Of a stretch of DNA of 64,000 nt, positions 1 to 11,989 are shown one piece after another. The first letter of the stretch is position 1; every line of letters starts with the position of its first letter. The notes under the pieces are model-generated. The model was not told the DNA's origin and did no database searches. It saw nothing but the letters and a program-made list of their open reading frames with translations. Both the position numbers and the translations under genes were made by a program. Source of the stretch: Gambelia wislizenii (taxonomy: Eukaryota > Chordata > Lepidosauria > Squamata > Crotaphytidae); contig JAUMIR010000003.1 in the NCBI GenBank assembly GCA_030847615.1, positions 20,961,001 through 21,025,000 of the forward strand, given 5' to 3'.

Positions 1-65
1 TTTCTCATTATTATGTGGAAGAACAAGACAAAAAGGATTTACATTCTAGTCCCATCCTCACTGAA

Positions 66-136
66 TGTGTGTGTATGTTCATGTGCATGCGTGCATGTAT
101 GTACGTACGTACATGCACACATGCACACACGCACAT
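66..136. repeat. TG/CA-rich palindromic simple repeat
   Basis: A TG-rich run passes through a GTACGTACGTAC centre into a CA-rich run, so the two halves are largely self-complementary. It could form a hairpin or cruciform. This is probably ordinary microsatellite evolution. Confidence 0.7.
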
Positions 137-1239
137 ATTTGCAGCATAGGATTTAGCAGCTTGAATTACTCCCCAACATCTCAGATTATAGCCAAGAAAT
201 GGTCTATCAGCTCACTGATGTGCAAGTTACTAGACTCCACTACCCATGTATGCATGGAGGAATTGTAATGTGTGGCAACAAGGCTCTTGAACAGAAGAAA
301 TAAGAAACACAAGAATCTGTGTTGCCATCTTTCCCCATGGGGACACTTCACCAGCCAGGGATTGCCTTGGTTCCAGGGGTGAGGAAAGTGTGGACCATGG
401 GTTGCTTGTGGCCCCAAAGGCAATTACTTTTAGTTGACTTCCATTGCAGTTCCTGTTTACAAAATGGCCTCTCCTGAGCCTATTCCACAGGGCATGAACA
501 GTACAAAATGAAGATGTGTGAGACAACAGGATAATATAGAGATGTGCAAAGGTAGCAATAATCACTTTTGATTAATAATAATGTATTTAGCTCATAAAAC
601 CTAAATTCCTTTCAAGTGGAAGCCATGAGTAAAAAATGTGGGCAGATCAGAAATTTTCTATAAGATGTTTTCACTTGTTATTGGGAAAGTGGGGAGGTGT
701 GAATCCAGTGATAATTTGGCTAGGAGCTACTAGCTGAATTTTCAAAAGTGTGTAAGTATGGGTTTGCAAGAAACATTATGCTTTGAAGTAGCAAACTGGA
801 ACAGCAACAAAAAAAATCACATATACACATGCCCCACAGCCCAACAGATACATAACCAAGTATGTTCTTGTAAAAAATTTAATGGTATACAACCTATCAA
901 GACTAGATTGGTTCACATCAATGCTTACAGCTCAATCTTCAGAAGAAATGGTTAAAGCACTAAGTAAGTAAGGTTTTCTCACTAGTTTTTCTTCAATGTA
1001 GGATAAAACCCATAAAACCAAGAAGATTCCCATAATATTTATTTACTTACTTGATGTCTTTCCTGCCTTTCTACCAGAACTGGTATTCAGTGTGTCTCAG
1101 AACACATTTTTTTAAAAAATGTAAATTTAAAAGATTTTTTAAAACATATTTTTTAAAAAAACAGCTAGAGGTAAGAGCATGCAAAAGATTTTCACAGTTA
1201 AAACACACTTAAACAAACTTTTAAGTGTTTTAAAGCTTC
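137..1239. other. No recognised feature
   Basis: AT-rich unique-looking sequence. Short reading frames on both strands lack recognisable domains or splice context. Poly-A and poly-T runs lie around 1080-1165. Confidence 0.5.
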
Positions 1240-1870
1240 AAAGCCATGGAACACAGGGGTGTAATTCTTCATTAAGTTTCTTCTCAAAGGTAGCAATGTA
1301 GCAATGAGCAATTTCTACAGCTTTCTTCCTGCTGTAAGAAAGTCTTTGAAAATCACAGTTCTCAAAGGCTATTCCTCGATCCATGGGGAGAGGCAGGTAA
1401 AAAATAAATATTGTTATCATGCACAAAATTTGCATATAGTTGTTTTGCAGATAAAACAGCATTTTCTGCACAGGAAACAGAATTCTCTACATGGAAAATA
1501 CAGTTGCCCCTTCATATTTGCTAGGGTTTGGTTCCAGGACCACCTGTGGATACCAAAATCAGTGAATACTCAAGTCCCATTATATGCAATAGCACAGAAA
1601 AATGGTGTCCCTTATATAAGATGGCAAAATCAAGGTTTGCTTTTTGAATTATTATTTTTTAAATAATATTTTTTCAAGCCATGAATAATTAAATCCATGG
1701 ATACCAAATCTATGGATACGGAGGGACAACTGTATTTCAATGCAGAAAGATTAACTCCTGCACAGAAAATGCTGTTTGCTGTGGAGAAAATGTAGTCTTT
1801 TATGCAAATCAACCATGTGCACATTTTCTGCAAAACAAATCCCCAATTACAGTATTTTCTACATAGTAAC
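1240..1870. repeat. Unclassified dispersed repeat, copy a
   Basis: This segment shares runs of similarity with 10830-11065, 13140-13490, 21060-21350 and 51236-51495. Shared marks are a start near TTCTTCTCAAAGG, a stretch like CTGCAAGAAAGTCTTTGAAAA, and several blocks of the form CTGTGCAGAAAATGCTG followed by TATGCAAAT. A pogo-like MITE (1501-1732) interrupts it. The class is unknown and no clean terminal repeats were resolved. Confidence 0.55.
1501..1732. mobile_element. pogo/Tigger-like MITE (232 bp)
   Basis: The element begins CAGTTGCCCC and ends GGGACAACTG, with internal phrases such as GGTTCCAGGACC and GTGGATACCAAAATC typical of Tigger-type MITEs. TA dinucleotides at 1499-1500 and 1733-1734 are the expected target duplication for Tc1/mariner/pogo elements. 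There is no transposase, so it is non-autonomous. Confidence 0.8.
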
Positions 1871-1879
1871 TTGCAAAGG

Positions 1880-2360
1880 TGGTGGGACTGACAAAAAACC
1901 TTCTCTGGGAGATCTTAAAGCATGTGTTGGTTTATATGAGGAGATACGGTCTTTCAAATAGTCTGGTTCAAGCCACGTATGGCTTCAAAGGTCCAAACCA
2001 GTGCTTCAAATTCTGCCCAGAAACAGACCAGTAGCCAATGGACCTGTTTCAACAGGGGAGTCATGTAATCCCTGTACACAACCCCATTCAACAGTCTGGT
2101 TACAGCTTTCTAGATCTGCTGAAGTTTTCAAAGGCAGCCCCATGTAGAGCACATTACAGTAGTTCAAATGGGATGTAATCAAGACATGTGTTACCATAGC
2201 CAGATCTGACTTCTCAAGGAACATGTGCAGCTGGCACACTAGCTTTAACTGTATGAATGACTCCTGGACAAAGCCAAGACCTGGGCATCCAGGCTCAGAG
2301 CTGAGTCCAGGAGCAGGTAAAACCAATTGGGCACCAAAGTCTTTAGCAAACAGCCATGTT
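1880..2360 (-). mobile_element. L2-clade LINE fragment
   Basis: The antisense translation shows the L2 region downstream of the reverse transcriptase core, with phrases like VTHVLITSHLNYCNVLYMGLP and, further 3', the equivalent of the LHWLP block in decayed form. It is truncated at both ends and broken by stops and frameshifts. It is related to the copy at 14034-17210. Confidence 0.7.
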
Positions 2361-2851
2361 TTTGCTTGGTGCTGGGATTATGACAATGTTGATGACAATC
2401 AGGCCTCGAAGAAGAAGAGTTATTCCAAAACTGGGGCGCCACAACAGAGAAGGTGCTTTGTAGTAAGTCAAAAGTGGGAAACGGGGGGGGGGGAGAGAAT
2501 CTAGCCCTTCTGCAACCCCAATCTAGCCCTCTGGGGTTCACCCTTTTCCATATGATTCTGATGGTTCCCCAGTTTTCATGCAAGATTTCTATATTCTAAA
2601 AGGTTGAAAATCCTCTCATACAGCTTAGTTACTGGCAGTAAGAGCTGTAACATGAAATAGGCTAGTGTGTTTTGAATCTGACCCTTGGTTGTTGGACCTG
2701 TCCAACACTGGACTATAGTTCCTGATAACTTTCTCTGAAACTGAATTCAGCTCTCAAAAGTGAAAGAGATTCCCCATCCATGTAGTAGGTTCTTGGCCTT
2801 TATCTGATACCCTGGAATAAAGTAGCAAATAGTTAGAAAGACAGATGATGA
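2361..2851. other. No recognised feature
   Basis: Unique-looking sequence with a guanine run near 2483-2493. No coding or repeat signal was recognised. Confidence 0.5.
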
Positions 2852-3335
2852 CCTGGGACCCTTTTATACTACAAAAATATAACACTATTATTCAACTTTA
2901 ACCTATGGAATCCTGGGATTGGCAGTTTAGGGATGACTACAATTTTATCTGCAGACTTACCATGAATACTTGAAACTGTGGGTAATAGCAAACCCCATAG
3001 AAATGTACCAGAGGATCTAGGAAATGGCTAGAGAGGCTGCCTCTCTAGGTACTTCCAGTTCGACTCTATGGTAATATCCATTAGAAGTTAACATAGAGTC
3101 GCTCTGGAGGACCTACAAAATGTCTACAGACACCATATTTTTCTGAGGATGGATAATTGAAACCATGGGCTCTGGTCCTGCATATGGCGGGGGGTGATCT
3201 GTATTTAGAATTTAAATCCAGAGCACTTTAATACCTTAACAGTCTACAAACCCAAGGCTTTCACAGAATGGAACTATGAAAGCTAAAGTGGAATAATAGT
3301 GCTATAACTCTGTAGTGTGAATGGGCTCCTGGTAT
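2852..3335. mobile_element. Harbinger-like MITE split by a second MITE
   Basis: The left part (2852-2937) and right part (3204-3335) read as the two ends of one palindromic MITE. Both carry CACTACA...TATAGTG...CACTTTAACTG-type terminal repeats and the TATGGAATCCTGGGATT phrase, as in the intact relative at 25209-25432. The middle is occupied by a pogo-like element. Confidence 0.6.
2940..3201. mobile_element. pogo-like MITE nested in another MITE
   Basis: The element lies between TA dinucleotides at 2938-2939 and 3202-3203 and carries internal phrases like GGATAATTGAAACCATGG, resembling the 253-bp copies at 26029 and 47397. The terminal repeats are degenerate, particularly on the left. Confidence 0.5.
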
Positions 3336-3357
3336 AAGACAATAGCCAGAACCTGTT

Positions 3358-4105
3358 AAAGATAAAGATGTTGAATAGCACTGGGCACAGGACCGAGCCC
3401 TGTGGCACCCCACTGGTCACATCTTTCCAAGACAAAGAGGAGCCACTGAGGAGCACCCTTTGGGTTTGGCCAGTCAACCAATTACAAATCCATTGAACAG
3501 TTAACTTGTGTAGCCCACATTTTTCAAGCTTGATTGCAAGAATGTCATGGGGAACCTTGTCAAAGGCCTCGCTGAAATCAAGGTATACGATATCTACAGC
3601 ATTCCCTTCATCTATCAAGCTGGTAATTTTATCAAAAAAAAAAAAGAGATCAGATTAGTCTGGCATGACTTGTTTCTCTGAAACCCATGTTGACTTTTTA
3701 TGATTATGGCATTGCCTTCTAAATGTTCACAGACTCTCTGTTTAATGATCTGCTCTAGAATCTTCCCTGGTATTGATGTCAGACTAACTGGGCGATAATT
3801 GTTGGGATCCTCTTTTTCCCCCTTTTTGAAGATGGGGACAATGTTTGCCCTCCTCCAGTCTGCTGGGACTTCTCCTGTTCTCCAGGAGTTCTCAAAGATT
3901 ATTGCCAATAGCTCTGAGATTATATTTGCCAGCTCTTTTAATACTCTTGGATGTAGTTCATCTGGTCTTGGAGATTTAAATTCATTTAGTTTAAGAAGGT
4001 ATTCCTGTACTACCTCTTTGCTTATTCTGTGCTGGATTTCCCCTATTGTGTCCTCTGTTCCTTTATCCTCACGTTGGTCACCCTTTTCCTTTTCCACGAA
4101 TTCCA
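3358..4105 (-). pseudogene. CR1 LINE fragment, reverse transcriptase region
   Basis: Antisense translation gives the CR1 thumb-side linker and reverse transcriptase fingers/palm: LNEFKSPRPDELHPRVLKEL, the NNYRPVSLTSIPGKILE block, a YLDFSEAFDKVPH catalytic A motif and a GVPQGSVL B motif. A frameshift at an expanded A run (about 3636-3647) breaks the frame. The FADD motif and everything 3' of it are missing because the piece stops at 3358. It corresponds to about 60620-61345 of the intact CR1 and is clearly diverged from it. Confidence 0.9.
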
Positions 4106-5014
4106 CCCTTGCCATGAATTAGCTGCAACAACCCCTCCCAGGGTTTGGATTCTGTGGAGGTGGGAAGAGAAGCTCTAAATCAGGGCTAGAAAAATACATA
4201 TGGGGGTGGATGGACCTGGGACTACATGGGTGGAATGTGATACACTGCCTGCTTGACGTAATATCTCAGTCATATTTATATGTGAGAGTCACACTGCCTA
4301 AGAGTTTGGGGAGTCATTCCTAGTCAGAGTAGATAATGGTCTCACTTGTTATAAGTCAGTTTCACAGACTTTTATGTCCCAATTCTGTTCAGCAGCTCTG
4401 TAAACAGAATGTATATTTTAAAGTGTATGTACCATTTTTAATCTATTTTTTAATATTATTTGCATATGCCTAAAATGGTTACTTGGGTGGGTGGATGACT
4501 GCAAAATGTTAATGAAATAATGTATTTTTAAACTAAACTCTGTCCCACACTCTTCAAATCCATTCAATTTGCTTTCTTTCTTCCCTTCTCTTTCTACCAT
4601 TTATTGCACTGGGATGCTGCTGCCTCCAGCTTATGTTGCATTAGCAGGCACAGTAGGCTAAGGAACAATCAGGCAAGCACACCTGTGAATATTGGAAAAG
4701 CTCCTAAATCCAAATGAGGCTGGGAGCACAGAGACGGAAAAGCAGAACTTCTCCAGTTCTATTTCCAGCCCTTCACACCTGACATGGTATGTCACTTTGG
4801 GTAAAATAGTTAACCTTGCTGTATGTTGGATTTCCCACCTGTAAAATCAATATTTTGAGGTTTTTCTCTGATTTGTCAATTAAGCTGAGGTTTGTCTCAG
4901 TCAGGCCGAAACCACAATCTCAGGCCATGCCTGTTCACTGAGTGATTTGGGAAATGAAAGCAGAGTGCATTTCTCATTAGATGCAAATTAAAAGTTTTTC
5001 ATAAAGCATACACT
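4106..5014. other. No recognised feature
   Basis: Unique-looking AT-rich sequence without coding or repeat signals that I can name. Confidence 0.5.
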
Positions 5015-5435
5015 AAGCTATGGCTTTTAAGCCATGTCATATAAGGAGCGGTTTAGAGAGCTGGGCGTGTTTAGTCTGGAGAAAAGAAGGTCGAAAGGGG
5101 ACATGATAGCCATGGTTAAATATTTGAAGGGATGTTATACTGAGGATGGGGCAAGCTTGTTTTCTGCTGCTCCAGAGACTAGGACACAGAGCAATGAGTT
5201 CAAATTACAGGAAAAGAGATTACACCTAAACATTAGGAAGAACTTCCTGACAGTAAGAGCTATTCAGCAGTGGAATACACTGCCTCGGAGTGTGGTGGAG
5301 TCTCCTTCTTTGGAGGTTTTTAAGCAGAGGCTAGATGGCTATCTGACGGAAATGATTTGATTGTGTATTCCTGAATGGCAGGGGGTTGGACCGGATCACC
5401 CTTGTGGTCTCTTCCAACTCTATGATTCTACGAAA
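5015..5435 (+). mobile_element. CR1 LINE 3' fragment
   Basis: The translated segment 5034-5360 is the CR1 ORF2 C-terminus (RELGVFSLEKRR, LFSAAPETRTQSN, RKNFLTVRAIQQWNTLPRSVVESPSLEVFKQRLDG, quoted in parts). The 3' UTR follows, with GGTCTCTTCCAACTCTATG and a partial ATTCTA terminal repeat. A second short copy of the 3' UTR phrase lies at 5463-5488. It is 5' truncated, as usual for target-primed insertions. Confidence 0.9.
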
Positions 5436-5807
5436 TGCAGTGAAAGAAAAATCATGTCATATGTGTGGTCTCTTCCAACTCTATGATTAGCACATTATGT
5501 ACATGTACAATACAACATGAGTCTTAAATGTGGATTGCAAACCCTCCAACCTGATTTGGTAGGGACAGTAGCAACTAATATTCTATTTTCCCACTTTTTC
5601 AGCTACTTCTAAAATGTCCCAGTTTACCCTCTTCCCACTTTGCCCCTTTGTTCTCAGATTGCATGAATTGCTACAAAATGAGTTCAACATGCAAAAGTCA
5701 TTTGCACTCATTTAACTCAGCAGGGTAGAGAGGAGAAGAGAGGGCAGCATCTTGCTCTTCTGTGTAGATTCAGAGAATAGCAAACTGCTACACTGCAGCA
5801 TCACTAA

Positions 5808-6485
5808 GTGCTTGTCTATATGGAGGATAAAATGTGGATTGCTGCAGGATATCACCAACTTTTAGGAGCTTTTATTTGTCTGAATGGTATGTTTACAAGA
5901 TCACAGGCATGCAAAGCAAACCATGTTCAATGTTTCCATGGGCATGCCTGCAAATCAAAATGGTGGGCACGAGTTAATCGCTTATGATTTTATTTTCTTC
6001 AGGTTGCCACTGCTGAACATTTTTTAAATAAAATGCAAGGTGCGAAAGAGTGATCTTCCACTTTAGCAAACGTGCAAGAAAGAAAGAAAGAAAAGTAAAG
6101 AAAAGAAAAGAAAGAAAAAGCCTATTTTCTCACTGTAGCACATGAGCGCTATGGGGAAAATCCAAGATGGTGGTTCTGGGCACTTGTCTTGCAAGCAAGC
6201 TCTGCACCCCATGCATGTCTGACCAATCACCAGCCAACTTCTGTTTGTATTGGGAAAACGAATGAATTTTGTCATTTGTCCCAATGAGCAGGAATGCAAA
6301 TCCCCCTTGCTATTTTTCAAAAAAAAAATTTAAATAAATAAATAAATAAATAATAAAATACAGAGTATATGGCATTTTGGGGGAGCCTTCCTTCACATTA
6401 CAGTGAATTGATGTAGGATCCTATTGGGACAAAAGGTATTCCCCTCACATTTTGTGAGGAGTACTTTTGCCATTTAGACAACCCC
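5808..6485. mobile_element. Unnamed TIR DNA element, copy 1 (~678 bp)
   Basis: Ends are GTGCTTGTCTATATGG and the inverse complement of AGGGGTTGTCTAAATGG. The interior aligns with 11328-11986 and 34317-34935 through shared phrases such as CCAAGATGG, GGGCACTTG, CTTGCAAGCAAGC and GAGGAGTA. TAA precedes the left end; the right flank reads TAT. A GAAA expansion (about 6085-6120) and an AAAT expansion (about 6330-6352) sit inside. No transposase is encoded. Confidence 0.65.
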
Positions 6486-8304
6486 TATGGCTGGTGCCAC
6501 CCCTCCCCAAGATGGTGTCACTGGGAGTGGTTCGGCCTCACCTCTCCCCTCCCCCAGTGCCACCACTGATGCAACAGGTTCTGCTAGTTTGTTTGTTGTT
6601 TCCCCTTAATAACCTTTGCAATCTTGAACACACCTTGTTGTCGCTTGACCACATGACCCAGTTTTTATCTGTGAAATGTTGGAAGGTATGGGATTGGACC
6701 TATCATCATCGTGTACACATATACAAACACACTAATATGTATATGATGTAATGGATTCTCCCAAATTTCCTCACCTTTGATAAGAAAGTGTGTCTTAACA
6801 CACTGAGACAGCCTGTCAGGAAAATGGATTGATTGACTGGCATTCCAAGGCTTCTTTAAAAAAATGTAAGTGAAAACTAGCATTCAAACTTGGGGGTGGG
6901 GTTGTTTTGTTTTGTTGCACATTATATATATTTATTGCTAAGAAACCAGTGTCTTTTATACAAAAAGTCCTTTCTGCACAAAAGGCTGGTTCTTTTTCAC
7001 TTTTCACCTTAAACCGTTTTTCACAAAAGCAATCTCAAAATGATTTTTTAAAAATATCAAAAGCACATTAAAAAAACACCCTCATTTAATCTTGTTCAGT
7101 TGGAGAAAACTTTTGAATCACTCCCTTGTTTGATGAAATAAGCAAAGATTTACATTCCTAACACACACATGCACGCACACGCACACACGTTTGCTTGTTT
7201 ATACGATGTGTACTCTGCTCTTTTACATTGTCAGAGTTTTCAAGGTGATTTGCAAGGGGAAAAAAACAAATACCTAATCAAACCAATGAAGATAAAACTC
7301 CAGTTGACAATGGAGCTATGCAGCTCCATAGCAACACAGACAAGCCCAAATACTACCAACATTCAGGAACAAACCAAATTACGCCTTTCAAATGTGAAAT
7401 CACTAGATGCCAAAGGCATGGTGGAACATAAATAATTTAAAGCAAAACTTGATCAAATTGGCTCCTGTTGAATACAGCGGAGGAGAAAATTACTGCAACA
7501 GAAAAAGACTCGTGATGCAAGCTCCTGGCATTGAGATACTGCCAGACTCCCTTCAAAAAGTATGGGCCCCAAAAGTAAGTGCCTAGGTGCTGGACTGCCT
7601 CTCCAGGCTTGATTCCACCCTCTCCTTGGAACTCTGCATTTTGGGCTGACCCTTCCTATCTTCCTTCTGATTTTCCCACCATTCCACCTCGCTTTGAGCA
7701 GCCACGTGCTTCGGCTTAGCCTCTCTACTGGTACATTTTCATCCAAGATCAAGCTAAGAACAAGCTCAGGCAGAATGCTATGCTGTTCTCTTTTGGTATG
7801 ATAGTGTGTGCATTACTATTGCTGGTGCACATAGCAATACAAACTGAGTCAAGCCAGAGAGGACCTGGAGACTAGTGGGAAAGGGACAAGCAGGAATGTA
7901 GCTGTGTGGGCATTGCCCACCCACAATTTTCCCCCACTATGGGGGATAAAAAGAAAATTTAATTGGGGTGGCAGAATTCTTATTGGGGAGAAAAATCCTC
8001 ATACCCCTCCCTGTAATGATACCCTTGTGATAGGTTCTTTATCCTGCAGGAGTTCATTTAGCAGTTGGTTGCACCTATCCACTCATTGTTGAAGACAGGT
8101 GAAAAGATGTGCTGTTACTATACTTGAACTAAGCTGTTATACCCCACTTTTCCACTAGCAAGGTACTCTGATTCTTTTTCAGCAGCTAAGTACTGCAGTC
8201 CCCATCACATGCACTGCAACTGTGTATTTACTTCTAACTACCAACACTATCAGGGGTATGTCATGGTCTGGTATATGAACATGGCTACCATAGTTCAAGA
8301 AGCA
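6486..8304. other. No recognised feature
   Basis: Mostly unique-looking sequence. It holds a short impure CA repeat (about 7161-7188) and a GC-richer patch at 7440-7760 with no recognised product. Confidence 0.45.
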
Positions 8305-9135
8305 TATTGAAAAGCTGAAATGTGTTCAGAGCATGGTGACCAAAGTAGTAAAAGCTCCTGAAACCAAGCCATATGAGGAATGTCTAAGAGAGCTGGGTAC
8401 ATTTAGATTGGAGAGAAGGCAGAGATGAGATATGATATCCATTTTGAAATATCTGAAGGGATGTCATGTCAGAAGATGGAGCAATCTTGTTTTCTGCTGC
8501 TCCAGAGAACAGCAAACAGTGCACACATGCATACATACACACACACACACACACACACACACTAGAAATAATAATAAATCTGTCACATTCAATTGTCCAT
8601 ATGTAAAAAAAAATAGATAGTTCTAACAAATCAGTAGCAGCAGGTGTAAAGGTTCATCAGGCATGAATCTGCAACTGGAGAAAGGCTAATGAACATCCAT
8701 CTTAACAAGCTTTCAATAAAACAAGGGCCTAATATTCTTCAACCATGTTGTCTTCTTCAATGGCCAGCATTAAAGGTCTTATAGTCTCACAGTTCTTCCC
8801 AGAAGACTAAGCCAAGCACATTAGTGTAAAAGTCCTCACAGAATAAAACATGTCTATTGTCTTCACTACCCACAAACTCCAGAGAAGAGGACACGAAGCA
8901 ATGGATTCAAATTATGAAGAAAAGAGATTCCACCTGAATGTTAAAAGGATCTTTCTGATTGTAAGAGCTGTGGAACAGACTCAAAAGATAGTAGACTCTC
9001 CTTCTTTGGAAATTCTTTTAGGGAGATTAGAAGTGCCTTTATCAGGACTGTTTTAGCTGTGAATTGCTACATGGCAGGGTCAGAAGACTCTTGCAGTTCC
9101 TTCCAATTTTATGTGTCTACAATTCTATAACCTTA
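8305..9135 (+). mobile_element. CR1 LINE 3' fragment, interrupted
   Basis: Two parts of the ORF2 C-terminus are present: 8305-8520 (FKKHIEKLK-like region through LFSAAPEN) and 8870-9135 (RKRIFLIVRAVEQ-like region and a decayed 3' UTR ending TACAATTCTATAA). About 350 bp of unrelated sequence with an AC repeat separates them. This is one of the more diverged CR1 copies here. Confidence 0.75.
8536..8562. repeat. (AC)n microsatellite
   Basis: Uninterrupted AC dinucleotide run within the interrupted CR1 copy. Confidence 0.95.
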
Positions 9136-10829
9136 TGATTTGGTACTTCCTGTACCAGAAAACATGTAGATGTCCAGAAAACATCATGCACCAGATACAC
9201 AATTTATACCCTCACCATTTCCAACATTTTGACATCATAGAAAAGAAAAATATGTTATATTTTCACAGTTTCTAATGCATTTTGCCCTTGGTTTTTTTTT
9301 GTTTTGTTTTTTTGTTTTTGGTGCCTCTCCCTCCAAGATCCCTTAAGATATATAGGAATTTGCCTTTATGAGGATAACCTATCCCACTATATGTGAGATG
9401 CTTCATATTATGGATGGAGATAGTGCAGTCTGTTGATCACTTGCAGACCATCCTGCTTTTTCTAATTCCCAGTCCTCCTGAGCCCTCCTAATCAATCCAA
9501 AAAATGGTGTGGATATTGAAAAATCATACACACACACACACACACACACACACCTCAGCACTATCAGGAGAAGCATTTTGCTTTAAATTTCCCAACCTTG
9601 CAACCTCAAAATCATGCCCCCCACAAGGGGAGAAGGCTTACATGGCCCTAGCCTGGGGGCCCAGGGATCCAGGGGCCCAGGATTAGGAGGGGGGCTCAGG
9701 GTGATATTATTGTAAGTTTTTATTATGTAACCCATGTAAACCCATTTAGGTTTTTTTAAAATAAATAAATATAAATATTACTTTGGTGTTCTCATTTAAA
9801 CTAACTTATTTTAATTTTTATCCTAAATCCTGTAGAGTCGCTCCCTGCCTTAGCAATAAGTAGGGGGCCTGCCAAACATCCTGGCCTGGGGACTTCAGGA
9901 TATGGGGACCATGCTCAAAAGTTTCCTTGCTTTACCAGAAATTGCTAAAAAAACAAAGTAGAAGTGACTTTAGGCTCAGGGTTTTTGGCTGTTTTTTAAC
10001 TGAAAATTCAGAATTGAAGCTTGCACAGGGGGAGGAGTGAACCTCTCTGTAGTTACTTGCCCATTCTTCAACAGGATAGTAGGTATTGCACTGGGGCCCT
10101 TTTGTATGCTAGAAATATGTTCTACTATCAAACTATGGCCTCTCTTACATGGTCCAACTCAGCAAAAATGATGCTGAAGTACAAGGGTATTGGTCCCTTT
10201 GCCCCTTCTTTTTCTTAGGGAAGATGTGTTGATTTTGCCTATTAGATTCATCCAACGGAATTGTTTCCCTACCAAATGTCTAAGAAGTGGATAATCCCTG
10301 GGGTCCAATTAAGGAGCTTTCATTTTCTTTCATTCATGTTTCATAGCATCCCTGACATAAAACAGATTGAGGGCCGGCCCACAAGGCTTCCATAGTTTAC
10401 ATAAGAACACAGGGACGCTCTTATCCTTAACAAGGCATAGGATCTCTCTCTCAACCAAGCCTTACAATTTGATTACACACTGCTGAAAGCTCTGTTCATT
10501 TACTTTGAAATAGCTTGTTGCCTGTAGTTATTTTATTCACTTCTTTTTCATGGCACATGAGGAGTTCTCTCACAGCGCATGCTTTAGTTATACATGGGCA
10601 GTAAACATAGTCGAGAGATATCTCAGAAGTTGATCTTTGTAAATTCTGAGGCAAACTGGCCTGAGCTAGACCTCCTCAACTCCAGCTGGATATGCACGCC
10701 GCCAACTAGAAGCAGGTTCCCTGCATTGTGCACACCTCTGGTTCCAAACATAATGTTTCATGTTGAAAGGAATCTATGTTCATTGACTCCCCTTTCAAAT
10801 GAACAGGAGTATATTAGAAAGTAGGGTTG
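9136..10829. other. No recognised gene; one microsatellite
   Basis: An (AC)n run occupies 9527-9553, and short poly-T/GT runs lie around 9292-9320. The rest shows no coding or repeat family that I recognise. Confidence 0.45.
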
Positions 10830-11065
10830 TAAATCTTCTCTAACTTTCATCTCAAAGGAAGCAGTAGGTAAGGTCAGCAATCTTCTTCCTCCTGCAAGAA
10901 AGTCTTAGAAAACTACATAGTTTTCAGAGCCTATTCCTCAATTGGGACTTATGCTGCACAGAATTCACATATGGCTGTTTTGTACAGAAAGCAGCATATT
11001 ATTTTCTATATAGAAAATGCTGCTTGCTGCACTGAAAATGTTGTTTTCTATGCAAATCACCATGT
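10830..11065. repeat. Unclassified dispersed repeat, copy b
   Basis: It aligns with 1240-1870 through CTGCAAGAAAGTCTTAGAAAA, GAGCCTATTCCTCAAT and repeated GCAGAAAATGCTG-like blocks followed by CTATGCAAATCACCATGTG. It ends where a fold-back repeat begins. Confidence 0.55.
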
Positions 11066-11070
11066 GATTG

Positions 11071-11220
11071 GGGAACAAGGAAGATGACATTTTGAGCTCC
11101 CCCCCCCCACAATAGCGAGTGAGGTTGTGGCAATCAGAAGTAGGCCTCCTGTTGCAATTCCTTATTGCATCCTCACTCACTGGTGCGAGGGGACTCAAAA
11201 TGTCATCTTCCTTGCATCCC
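11071..11220. repeat. Fold-back inverted repeat (150 bp)
   Basis: The left arm has CAAGGAAGATGACATTTTGAG and the right arm carries its inverse complement; complementarity continues inward through GAGTGAGG. A cytosine run near 11099-11108 breaks the left arm. It reads as a MITE-like palindrome of unknown family. Confidence 0.7.
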
Positions 11221-11327
11221 AATTGGCAGCTTGACAGACCTCCTTCACCCAATGTGGCTGCTGGCTGTTAATGTGGGCTGGGGAGGTTGGACCAGGACAC
11301 TTTACTTAGTTACATGTAAGTAACTAA

Positions 11328-11986
11328 GGGCCCATCTATACAAGCCCCACCCCAAAATGCAGTGCCCCACAGTAATGTCATTTCGTAGCAGCTGCGACCT
11401 ATCTTCATGGTGTTTTGGGCCCCCAAAATTTTGCATGCCCACTAGTCAAGATGGCGGCTGTGAGTGAATTGCTCATGTTTTCACCCACCGTAATCTGCTG
11501 CCACTGAACTTTTTTTTAAAAAAAAAACAATTTCATCTGTGCACTGAAGCAATATTTCATCTCCCACCCCAAAAAAGGAAAAACAACAATATCCCGTTTT
11601 CTCGCCTTAGCCCTCGCTCGCTAAGGTGAGAACATGGTGTGTTATTGTTTTTCCTTTGTGGGGGAATCAACATGATGATGCCAGGTCCTTGTCTTGTTAG
11701 CAAGCCCCACCCCCATGTTCATCTTGCCAATCAGCTTTGTGCTTCCTCTCCTATGGAAAAGCTTGCCCCAGCAAGGGGGAATGCACATTCCCTATGCTGT
11801 TTTTAATAAAACTTCAGGAAAAACCGTGAAGGCTTTTCCCACATAGGTATTTTTTGTTTGTTTCTTTTTGTTTTGCATTTTGGGCCTGCCTCCTTCACAA
11901 AATGGCAAAATGACATGGATTGCCATTAGACAGGTAGGGTTCTCCTCACATTCTGTGAGGCGGTTTTTCTCCATTTAGACAATCCC
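11328..11986. mobile_element. Unnamed TIR DNA element, copy 2 (659 bp)
   Basis: This is the copy with the clearest boundaries: TAA at 11325-11327 and 11987-11989 flank an element beginning GGGCCCATCTATA and ending TTTAGACAATCCC. It aligns with copies at 5808 and 34317. A 3-bp TAA target duplication fits PIF/Harbinger elements. No transposase is present. Confidence 0.7.
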
Positions 11987-11989
11987 TAA

